This document shows, piece by piece, positions 21,209 to 28,506 of a DNA stretch of 38,409 nucleotides (its first letter is position 1; each line of letters starts with the position of its first letter). The translations under genes were made by a program, and so were the position numbers. The notes under the pieces were generated by a model. The model worked only from the letters and a program-made list of their open reading frames with translations, had not been told where the DNA came from and searched no databases. The stretch comes from a virus: the IMG/VR virus record IMGVR_UViG_3300030116_002143, positions 1 through 38,409 of that record; one strand, 5' to 3'.

Positions 21209-21637
21209 ATGGCGGCTTTAGCTGTAACAAACAACTTCACAGCAGGAACTTCTATCGTTGCTTCACAAATGAACACTAACTTTAGTGATGTTGTGACATG
21301 GGCGACAGGATCACCTAATTTGTCTACATCAGGTTCTACTACGACTGTGAGTGGTGCTTTGGCTGTTACTGAAGCTGCTACTTTTAGCACAACGTTAAGT
21401 GTCACTGGTTTGGCTACATTCTCTGATGACGTATACTTAGCAGGTTCCAACCAACGTCTTGTTTATGAAGGTTCTTCTGCTGACGCTCACGAAACTTTCA
21501 TAGCGGCTACTAACGCCACTGCGGATCGTACAATAACGTTCCCTGATGCCACAGGAACTGTAGCCCTCACGTCAGATATCACTTCACCTACGTGGAATGA
21601 CGCTAACAACATTCTTACTAACTCGGTTTTCAATTAA
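21209..21637 (+). CDS. Tail-fibre-like protein, short
   Basis: 142 aa. NNFTAGTSIVASQMNTNFSDV at the start is a motif I associate with tail-fibre attachment parts. Then come Ser/Thr-rich strand repeats (STTLSVTGLATFSDDVYL) and RTITFPDATGTVALTSDI, a string very common in phage fibre proteins. It begins one base after the nozzle stop. Probably a short virion fibre or fibre adaptor. Confidence 0.75.
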   Translation: MAALAVTNNFTAGTSIVASQMNTNFSDVVTWATGSPNLSTSGSTTTVSGALAVTEAATFSTTLSVTGLATFSDDVYLAGSNQRLVYEGSSADAHETFIAATNATADRTITFPDATGTVALTSDITSPTWNDANNILTNSVFN

Positions 21638-21649
21638 AGGAAAGGTAAT

Positions 21650-22006
21650 ATGGCAACATATTCAAAAGAACTGCTGTCAGGCAGCACACAAGGAAAGAAC
21701 ATTTCCGTAACAGGCACCGCAACAGGCGCTTCTGTTACAGTTCACACTGCTGTGTCAGGCACAACTGATCTCGACGAGATATGGTTGTACGCTTGCAACA
21801 CATCAGCAACAGCTCGTGTTCTTACCATCGAATACGGTGGGACTACAGATCAGGATGATCTAGTGGAACTTGAAATCGCTGCTGACTCAGGTTGGGTGCT
21901 GGTATGCCCTGGTCTGCTTTTGCAAAATGGTCTTGTGGTTAAGGCTTTTGCGGCGGCTGCGGATGTTATCAACATCAACGGGTTTGTTAATAGAATAGAT
22001 AAGTAG
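21650..22006 (+). CDS. Small beta-sandwich virion protein
   Basis: 118 aa, ATG 21650 behind AAGGAAAGG. Strand-rich, with TDLDEIWLYACNTSATARVL and GLLLQNGLVVKAFAA segments, a pattern common in small tail or decoration proteins. It is flanked by fibre genes. Exact role unknown. Confidence 0.7.
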   Translation: MATYSKELLSGSTQGKNISVTGTATGASVTVHTAVSGTTDLDEIWLYACNTSATARVLTIEYGGTTDQDDLVELEIAADSGWVLVCPGLLLQNGLVVKAFAAAADVININGFVNRIDK

Positions 22007-22016
22007 AGGTCTTATA

Positions 22017-22979
22017 GTGTTTCGACAAGATAGGACTAACCCTAGTACTGCGGTTTCTACGTGGAAGGGTCGTAAGGATCTGCCGAAGGCTAATCCGTCT
22101 ACGGCTGTTTCTAATTGGTTGAATGGCGGTTTGGCTGGTGGCGGTGGTCCTATTACTGCTTTCGGTGGGGTTATTACTCAGTACACGGATTCTGGTACGA
22201 CGTATCGTGTTCACGCTTTCAGGGGTACGGGTACGTTGACTGTTCATGCTGGTTCTGGCGATGCTACTTATATGATTATTGGTGGCGGTGGCTCAGGTGG
22301 CGCTAACAACGGGGCGTATGTCGGTGGCGGCGGTGGTGGTGCTGGTGAAGTTGCCACAGGCACAGCGGCAATAGCCGCTGGTTCTTACACTATTACTGTT
22401 GGTACAGGTGGGGTGGGAACAACTACTGCAGGTGTTAATGGTGCATCTTCTTCCGCTTTAGGTGTGACTACTATTGGAGGCGGCGCTGGTGGTACTGGCT
22501 CGGCTGGTAACAGTTTAGGTTGCGGCGGTGGCGGTGGTCAGAACGGCTCTGCGGCTAGCACAATGGCTGGGGGTACTGCAACAGGTTCTCACACGGGTAA
22601 CGCAGGAGGTACAGCGACCAATTATACAACTAATGGCGGTTGGTATGAATCTGGTGGCGGTGGTGGTATCGGTGGTGTCGGAGAAGCCGCAGGAACAGAC
22701 GGTTTAGCAAACGGTGGAGATGGTGGTGCTAGTGCAAACCATATAGGTATTAGCGCTACTGCACGTGCTTACGGTGAAGGTGGTGGAGGTTCAGGTCAAA
22801 GTCAGGGTGAGAGCGGCATTGGAGGAGATTCAGGTTATGGCACTTCGACTCCTGCTGGTTATCAAACCGCTTTTCCTAATACTGGTTCAGGTGGTGGTGG
22901 CAGTTTGAATAATACTGGTTCTTATGCGGGCGGTGCTGGTTCTGCTGGCATGGTTTTAATCAGATATGAGGTGGCGTGA
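22017..22979 (+). CDS. Glycine-rich tail adhesin
   Basis: 320 aa with a GTG start at 22017 behind GAGGT. Residues 1-75 carry two NPSTAVS-W repeats and a beta domain (TYRVHAFRGTGTLTVHAGSG); the rest is poly-Gly/Ala/Ser/Thr with many GGGG runs, ending GGAGSAGMVLIRYEV. This matches the polyglycine-sandwich receptor-binding domains of phage adhesins such as gp38 types. The Gly-rich repeats usually carry host specificity. It ends in an ATGATG overlap with the next gene. Confidence 0.82.
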   Translation: MFRQDRTNPSTAVSTWKGRKDLPKANPSTAVSNWLNGGLAGGGGPITAFGGVITQYTDSGTTYRVHAFRGTGTLTVHAGSGDATYMIIGGGGSGGANNGAYVGGGGGGAGEVATGTAAIAAGSYTITVGTGGVGTTTAGVNGASSSALGVTTIGGGAGGTGSAGNSLGCGGGGGQNGSAASTMAGGTATGSHTGNAGGTATNYTTNGGWYESGGGGGIGGVGEAAGTDGLANGGDGGASANHIGISATARAYGEGGGGSGQSQGESGIGGDSGYGTSTPAGYQTAFPNTGSGGGGSLNNTGSYAGGAGSAGMVLIRYEVA

Positions 22980-23560
22980 TGACAGTAAACACAGCGACAC
23001 CTGATTACATAGTTGACGGCGTTCTCACTGATGGTGAAGCGTGGGTTGCTCTTGGTACAGCGACACCATCTTCTGCGAATGTGACTTTCACTTCTTCGAC
23101 TGGTGCTAACGACTGGTCACAGTACATGGATCTTAAGATTATTGGCTATGTGCGAAGCACACATAGCAACATATCAACTTCTCTTTTAATGAATTTCAAT
23201 AACGATGGGGGTAGCAACTACTCCATGCAATATTTATACAATTCTGGTACCAGTACTGCTTCTGCTACAGCCACTACCACTTATGCTTATGGAGGGTGGA
23301 TTGTAGGAGCGGGCGCTGGTGCCAACGAATTTTCGACTGTGGTTATAGATATATTTGATATTAACAGCGGTAAATTCAAGTCCTCAACAGCATTATCTGC
23401 TGATGGTAGAGACACCGCTAATTACACCCTACTATGTTCACAAACTTGGAAATCTCAAGCGGCGATTACGGAAATTGACTTGACAGGTGTTGGTGTCACA
23501 TTAGCGGCAGGTACACGTTTGGATTTGTTTGGTATTCTCCCAAGGATGGTGACAGCATAA
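22976..23560 (+). CDS. Tail beta-sandwich protein, paralogue 1
   Basis: 194 aa. Shares with the next two gene products the pattern of an N-terminal strand pair, a W-type centre and a C-terminal strand-turn ending in LFGI (LYGI in the others). Overlaps the adhesin stop by 4 bases and the next ATG by one. Probably a receptor-binding or decoration protein. It is the most divergent of the three. Confidence 0.7.
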   Translation: MMTVNTATPDYIVDGVLTDGEAWVALGTATPSSANVTFTSSTGANDWSQYMDLKIIGYVRSTHSNISTSLLMNFNNDGGSNYSMQYLYNSGTSTASATATTTYAYGGWIVGAGAGANEFSTVVIDIFDINSGKFKSSTALSADGRDTANYTLLCSQTWKSQAAITEIDLTGVGVTLAAGTRLDLFGILPRMVTA

Positions 23561-24078
23561 TGGCTATTATGGAAGCGATAGCAACACAGTATTTAGAAGC
23601 CGACGTTTCGTCAGTAACGTTTTCGGGTATTCCTGCGACGTATGAGCATTTGCAAGTACGTGGATCGGATGCGGCGGCAGGATATTCTACTGGTCAGGCT
23701 TATTACATTGAACTTAATGGAGACGGTTCATCAGTTTACGCATCTCAGGTCATAAGATCACACACAACTACTACTGGGGCGAATGCTTTGAATAGTACAG
23801 CGTACGTTCAAATTTATGACGGTCTTCACGGTGTCAATACTGATGTTAGTGAATACGCAACAATAATGGTAAATATTTTGGATTATGCTAACGCAAATAA
23901 AAATACAAGTATCGAATTTATTGGCGGTCAGTCACTATCTAACACTAACAGAAGGCTTTTTTTTGGTGGCGGTGTGTGGGATGACACGGCGGCTCTTACA
24001 TCAATAGAATTCACGCCTTCTAGCGGAAACATGAGGCGTGGTTCCTCGTTCACACTATATGGGATAAAGAGTTCATAA
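23560..24078 (+). CDS. Tail beta-sandwich protein, paralogue 2
   Basis: 172 aa, start overlapping the previous stop as TAATG. VTFSGIPATYEHLQVRGS near the start and SSFTLYGIKS at the end; the middle holds GGVWDDTAALTSIEFTP. It aligns by eye with the 24078-24605 product (W-x-x-TAA-x-x-xIxF and SSFTLYGI). Likely a tail or fibre subunit created by tandem duplication. Confidence 0.72.
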   Translation: MAIMEAIATQYLEADVSSVTFSGIPATYEHLQVRGSDAAAGYSTGQAYYIELNGDGSSVYASQVIRSHTTTTGANALNSTAYVQIYDGLHGVNTDVSEYATIMVNILDYANANKNTSIEFIGGQSLSNTNRRLFFGGGVWDDTAALTSIEFTPSSGNMRRGSSFTLYGIKSS

Positions 24079-24605
24079 TGGCTGTTTGGAATGTTATAGA
24101 TCACACAGAGTTAAGCGGCGGTGCGGCTGCTTATGAGAAAACTTCTATTACTTCAGGATACGATCATTTGTATTTTGTAGCCTCAGCCAGAACAGATGCC
24201 AGTGTATATTATGATTTTTGTCATTTTTACTTTAATGGCGACAACACAGATAGCAATTATTTTTCTCAATTCACGAACGCTTTTACTGCCACTCCAGCAT
24301 CAAATAGTGGGGATTACAGTTGGGGCGCACAAGTTCCTGGGGCATCTGGTTATGGGGAAATGTTCGGTATTTGTGAAATGTGGATACCCAATTACGCAAA
24401 CTCATCTAATGAAAAATCTGTGTTCACAAGATGTGTTGCACCTAATCGTTCGACTACTGATTATCAATACAACGTTGGATTCGCTGGAAACGTTTGGGAA
24501 AATACTGCCGCTATTAACGCAATCAAATTTTTGCCTTATGGCGGTACAGACGATTTTGTGCAATACAGCAGTTTTACACTATATGGAATAAACGGAGCAG
24601 GATAA
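24078..24605 (+). CDS. Tail beta-sandwich protein, paralogue 3
   Basis: 175 aa, start overlapping the previous stop. It shares AGNVWENTAAINAIKFLP and SSFTLYGING with its neighbour, with a divergent central part. Divergent middles between conserved ends fit proteins that evolve new receptor contacts. Confidence 0.72.
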   Translation: MAVWNVIDHTELSGGAAAYEKTSITSGYDHLYFVASARTDASVYYDFCHFYFNGDNTDSNYFSQFTNAFTATPASNSGDYSWGAQVPGASGYGEMFGICEMWIPNYANSSNEKSVFTRCVAPNRSTTDYQYNVGFAGNVWENTAAINAIKFLPYGGTDDFVQYSSFTLYGINGAG

Positions 24606-24913
24606 TGGCAGAGCCAAGATATAAGGTCGTGAACGGTGAGTACATCGAACTCACGGCAGAAGAAATACAAGAACTGGAAGACAGAGCCGCAGCAGTGGAT
24701 TTGGATTTCACTTTCACTAGAGCGCATCGTGACGCATTGTTGCGTGAAAGTGACTGGACTCAAATAGCAGACGCAGCATTAGGCGATCATACCGCTGAGG
24801 AATGGGCGACATACAGGCAAGAACTACGTGACCTACCTAGCAAACACAGCAAGGTATCCGAAGTTGTTTGGCCTGATGATCCTCCTACAGCGGCAGCAAA
24901 AGCAGCCGAGTAA
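24605..24913 (+). CDS. Phage tail assembly chaperone-like protein
   Basis: 102 aa. The pattern R-x-x-R-D-x-LL-x-x-SDW, then EWATYRQELRDLP and a final VVWPDDPP, matches the tail/fibre assembly chaperone family (Pfam Phage_tail_APC). It should assist folding or attachment of the fibre proteins encoded just upstream. Start in a TAATG overlap with paralogue 3. Confidence 0.82.
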   Translation: MAEPRYKVVNGEYIELTAEEIQELEDRAAAVDLDFTFTRAHRDALLRESDWTQIADAALGDHTAEEWATYRQELRDLPSKHSKVSEVVWPDDPPTAAAKAAE

Positions 24914-25041
24914 TGACTGTCGTATACCAGCCCACACAAAAAATGGTAGGCGAAAACGCTCGCTCAATCGAATACGAATTGTTAAAAATCCAGGAGAAGC
25001 TGGATGATTTAGAAATCCGCGTAACGGCGTTAGGCGGTTAG
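24913..25041 (+). CDS. 42-aa coiled-coil peptide
   Basis: ATG 24913 overlaps the previous stop. The C-terminal half (IEYELLKIQEKLDDLEIRV) is a short coiled coil, possibly trimeric. Its codon frame is tightly fitted between neighbours, which supports it as a small virion or assembly factor. Confidence 0.65.
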   Translation: MTVVYQPTQKMVGENARSIEYELLKIQEKLDDLEIRVTALGG

Positions 25042-25048
25042 GAGAAAC

Positions 25049-25339
25049 ATGTCAGGAATAAGATATAACGCCTCACAGTACGGGTCGTCTATCGGTGACC
25101 AAGCATTAACAGTGTCTAACACTGCTGTTGCTTGCACTGTGCCGACTGGTGCTATTGCGGCGATGATAACAAACGGTGCTGAACCTATAAGAGTGCGTTG
25201 GGGTACACCGACAGCTTCTGTAGGCCACTATTTGAACCCATACAGCGTCATGGATTTGTACCAGGACGACTTAACGGATGTGAAATTTATTAGAGCTGGA
25301 TCGTCAGATTCTGACATTCAGATTACGTACTTTGGATAG
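25049..25339 (+). CDS. Small beta-barrel virion protein (96 aa)
   Basis: ATG 25049 behind TAGGAGAAAC. Strand-rich, with VACTVPTGAIAAMITNGAEP and IRVRWGTPTASVGHYL, a pattern I associate with small phage structural proteins near the tail fibres. Function unknown. Confidence 0.7.
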   Translation: MSGIRYNASQYGSSIGDQALTVSNTAVACTVPTGAIAAMITNGAEPIRVRWGTPTASVGHYLNPYSVMDLYQDDLTDVKFIRAGSSDSDIQITYFG

Positions 25340-25347
25340 GGGTTGCT

Positions 25348-25515
25348 GTGAGCGTACAGAGAATAAATCAACGTATTACTCAGACATCTACGGGGGACAT
25401 TTCGGATGTTTCTGCTGGTACTGCTCTGAGCGGAGGTGGATCAAGCGGGGCTGTCACGCTAAATGTTGTTGTAGAGACTGCCACTCTTGTCATTGCGGGT
25501 CAGGTTTTTAACTAA
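25348..25515 (+). CDS. 55-aa fibre-like peptide
   Basis: GTG 25348 (GGGG lies 6 bases ahead) to TAA 25513-25515, with the stop overlapping the next ATG. It begins MSVQRINQRITQTSTG and contains SGGGSSGAVTLNV, a string typical of tail-fibre proteins. Too short for a full fibre; perhaps a fibre subunit or remnant. Confidence 0.6.
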   Translation: MSVQRINQRITQTSTGDISDVSAGTALSGGGSSGAVTLNVVVETATLVIAGQVFN

Positions 25516-25964
25516 TGGCTTTCGGTTCTGCTCCGTCTTTCGGGACTAATCCTCTCAGTAAAATAAATGTTGGTGACCCTTATGGGACTACACCTGCTGC
25601 GCGTCTGCAAAGAGCGTTGGCTGGTACGACGTTTTCTAAGAAGGGTTTGTTGACTGATTACGGGCAGGGCAAGTTTGATTTAACTAAGGGTTATAAGAAG
25701 CAGGTTCCTCGTACTTCAGCCCAGTTTGCTAGTCGTGGTTTGGAGACTTCTGGTTTGAAGAACATGGCGTTAGCGGAGCAGGCTGCTGCGTTTGATCGTC
25801 AGCGTGCTGAGTCTAGGGGTGCTTTGGATAGGGCTTTGTTTAATTTAGCGGTTGAGAATTTGGGTAGTTATGGCGGTTATTCGGGTTCTAGGTTTGAGGA
25901 TGTTATGGGTACTGCTGCGGGGCGTGCGGAGCGTGCGGCGCAGATTAGGGAGGCTTTAGCATAA
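25515..25964 (+). CDS. Possible internal virion protein, small
   Basis: 149 aa, basic and helical, with SAQFASRGLETSGLKNMALA in the centre and an Arg/Ala-rich tail. It is coupled by a TAATG overlap to the large internal protein gene. In short-tailed phages the small internal proteins precede the large ones like this. The role is inferred from position. Confidence 0.65.
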   Translation: MAFGSAPSFGTNPLSKINVGDPYGTTPAARLQRALAGTTFSKKGLLTDYGQGKFDLTKGYKKQVPRTSAQFASRGLETSGLKNMALAEQAAAFDRQRAESRGALDRALFNLAVENLGSYGGYSGSRFEDVMGTAAGRAERAAQIREALA

Positions 25965-28504
25965 TGGCTACAGGAGATCCTGGTCAAAGACGTTCAATGA
26001 GGATAAACAAAAAGTTTCAACCTTTTAATCCTCGTGTCAATCAAAAAGGTGGTTTTAGTGGCGGTCCCGCAGATCAACGGCGACCTGATTTCACTACTGT
26101 GGCTACTAATCCTGCGGGGCGGGGTGGCCCCTCGCCTGTAGTCGCATCTGCTTTGCAATCTATAGCGGATCAGGCGTTGTTAGGGCAGGCTGCTCGACCT
26201 GTTACTACTGATAGGGTTGCTAGGGGTATAGCTTCTGCTGGTGACGCTGGCATGTTAGCTAGTGCGCGTCGTGAACCTGCTGTTGGTCCTAATCTTGTTG
26301 ATCGTGTTTTGTTACAGCAAGCTCAACGACCTGTTACAACGGGTTTCGCTGATGCTGCTGACAGAGCGATGAGAGCTAGTGCTACGCGTAGTCCTTCTAC
26401 TACTGGTGCGTCTGCTGCTGCTGATAAGGCTATGAGGGGTAGTGCCGCTAGGGGTGCTGCTGATGCTCAAAGAGCTAGAGCTGCGGCTCAGGCTACTGGG
26501 AGGGCTGTATCTGCTGGCGCTGATAAGGCTTTGGGTGTAAGTCCTGTTTCGAGAGCTGTGAATGATGTTGCTGCGAAGTTTGCTACTTCTGGTTACAGTC
26601 CTGCTGATGCTGCTGATCGGATTATTAGACAGCAAATTCCGCAACGTTCGGCTGGTGTGTCGCCTGCTGATAGAATGATGTTGCAACAGGCACAACGACC
26701 TGTTACGACTGGTGCTGGCGCTTCGACAAGCGCTGATAAGATGATGTTACAGCAAGCTCAACAACCCGTTACGACTGGTCCTGGGGCTTCTGCGAGTGCT
26801 GACAAAATGATGTTGCAGCAAGCTACGCGACCTGTCACGTTTCAGGATTATGTTGACCCTGCTGATGTAAAGTTTTTACCAGGTGTTGATGGTGCGCCTT
26901 CTACTTACGATATGGGTGCTGGCGCTCCTCCAGCTTTAGGGTACGATCCGACTCCTGAAGATCCTGTTGATGCGTATTTGCGTGATTTGGCTGCGATGAC
27001 TGAAAAGGAAAGAATTGATTTAGCTGAGACTTTAGGTGCTTTTGACAGTGAGCAGGATTATTTAGATGCTTTAGCTGGTAAAGGCAGTTGGGTTGAAGGT
27101 AACTACATTCCCGCAGGCGCTGGAGCAGGCGCTGGTGCTGGTGCTGGTGCTGGTGCAGGCGCTGGTGCAGGCGCTGGAGCGGGCGCTGGAGCGGGCGCTG
27201 GAGCTGGAGCAGGTGCGGGCGCTGGGGCTGGTATGGGTGTAGGCAGTCCTTTAGATAGGCAAATAAACATTGTTGAAACAGCGTTATCTGAACGAGAAGC
27301 CGCTATACAAGACATGTTAGACGAAGGTTTAATAGACATTGAAGCAGCGCAATCTTTGTATGACACGGAACGTGAAAGAGTCTACAACGACTTTCTTACT
27401 GAACAAGCAGGTGTCATGGCAGGATTTGAAAGCGACATGGCTGCCGCTCAAGCTGAACGTACTGCTGACAGGGATGCTTTAACAGCAGAGTTGATCGCAG
27501 CGGGGATAGATCCCGCTCTGGTCGCTGACGAGTTAGCTATGATTGATGCCACCTATCAGGGTGGTCGTGACGCTGAACGAGACTATTTGGATGCTTTGGG
27601 TCGCATAGGTACTTCGGCTGATGCTGATAGGGCTTTGTTAGGTGAAGCTGTGTTTGGTGGTTTCGGTCAGGACTTGCGGTCTACAGCAAGGGAGATGGAT
27701 TTGAACGCTGCTATGTTGGCTGCTGAGGATCGTCAGACGGCTCGTGAGCGTGGTTTGTCGTCTGAGTTGTTGTCTCCGTTTACTGGTGTCCCTGAGGGCG
27801 CTATGTTTGCAGGTCAGTACGCTGGTGTGGACACTCCTGGTATTCAATCAGGTCGTGAGCAGAGAGCTTCTCAAGAGCGTATAGCGTTAGCTGAGAGTGC
27901 TGACGAGTTGCAGGCTGCTATTGCTAAAGCTGATGCTGATAGTTATGAAACGATGATGGATCTCATGTCTCAAGGTATTGATCCTTTCACGGGTCAGTTG
28001 ATGCCGTTTGATCCTGATAATCCTTATATGGGGTTGGATGCTAACCAGAGGCTAAATCAGATTTTGAAGAACAAGTATCCTTATCGTGATTTGTTACCTA
28101 CTGTGTTGAATGACATGTTAACGAATTTAGACATAGATCAAGATACTTTCGACACGTTACAAGAAAGTTTGTTTGACCAGTATGAAGGATTTGCAATAGG
28201 TTCTGATGGTGATATTTCTAGTTGGTTGCTTGCTAATCTTGAACCTCAACTCGCTGCTGACATCATGCAAAGACTCCAAGTAGTGCAACAATCTTTCGCT
28301 CCTACCGTGTTGCAACCTGGTATGGACATGGCTGCTACGGCTGCTAGTGGGGGCGGGCAGGTGGGTTACTCCCCTGAACAGATTGAAGCTGCTAAAAATC
28401 AGGTTTTAACTGATGCTGAAATAGAAATGGAGGCGTTGGAGGAATGGGAACCTGAAAGATCTGTAGTGGACAAACTCTTAGACAATTTCACTATTAGTAT
28501 CTAA
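25964..28504 (+). CDS. Large internal virion protein with repeats and a Gly-Ala tract
   Basis: 846 aa. Residues about 60-300 are Ala/Arg/Gln-rich with repeats of an ADxMMLQQAxRPVTTG unit, perfect to degenerate, clearest in three copies at about 26660-26840. A (Gly-Ala)19 tract follows at 27116-27229, then a long helical part rich in Ala, Asp and Glu (coiled coil, about 425-620). The C-terminal 200 residues look globular. Overall it resembles ejection/internal core proteins of podoviruses, and the linker-like repeats would suit a protein that must unfold through the tail. No enzymatic motif is seen. Confidence 0.8.
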   Translation: MATGDPGQRRSMRINKKFQPFNPRVNQKGGFSGGPADQRRPDFTTVATNPAGRGGPSPVVASALQSIADQALLGQAARPVTTDRVARGIASAGDAGMLASARREPAVGPNLVDRVLLQQAQRPVTTGFADAADRAMRASATRSPSTTGASAAADKAMRGSAARGAADAQRARAAAQATGRAVSAGADKALGVSPVSRAVNDVAAKFATSGYSPADAADRIIRQQIPQRSAGVSPADRMMLQQAQRPVTTGAGASTSADKMMLQQAQQPVTTGPGASASADKMMLQQATRPVTFQDYVDPADVKFLPGVDGAPSTYDMGAGAPPALGYDPTPEDPVDAYLRDLAAMTEKERIDLAETLGAFDSEQDYLDALAGKGSWVEGNYIPAGAGAGAGAGAGAGAGAGAGAGAGAGAGAGAGAGAGAGAGMGVGSPLDRQINIVETALSEREAAIQDMLDEGLIDIEAAQSLYDTERERVYNDFLTEQAGVMAGFESDMAAAQAERTADRDALTAELIAAGIDPALVADELAMIDATYQGGRDAERDYLDALGRIGTSADADRALLGEAVFGGFGQDLRSTAREMDLNAAMLAAEDRQTARERGLSSELLSPFTGVPEGAMFAGQYAGVDTPGIQSGREQRASQERIALAESADELQAAIAKADADSYETMMDLMSQGIDPFTGQLMPFDPDNPYMGLDANQRLNQILKNKYPYRDLLPTVLNDMLTNLDIDQDTFDTLQESLFDQYEGFAIGSDGDISSWLLANLEPQLAADIMQRLQVVQQSFAPTVLQPGMDMAATAASGGGQVGYSPEQIEAAKNQVLTDAEIEMEALEEWEPERSVVDKLLDNFTISI
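26653..26840 (+). repeat. Coding repeat, about 18-residue unit
   Basis: Three adjacent copies of an AD(K/R)MMLQQA-x-(R/Q)PVT unit with Gly-Ala-Ser linkers; weaker copies lie upstream near 26170 and 26310. DNA and protein are both repeated, which suggests recent expansion. Confidence 0.75.
27116..27229 (+). repeat. (Gly-Ala)19 coding repeat
   Basis: 19 Gly-Ala dipeptides in one run, encoded by mixed synonymous codons (GGC, GGA, GGT, GGG; GCT, GCA, GCG). Mixed codons speak against pure slippage or assembly collapse and for selection on the protein. Confidence 0.9.
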
Positions 28505-28506
28505 TC

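Noticed and set aside
27103-27366. A Pro-Ala repeat frame antisense to the Gly-Ala tract
   Set aside because: It is simply the complement of the Gly-Ala codons.
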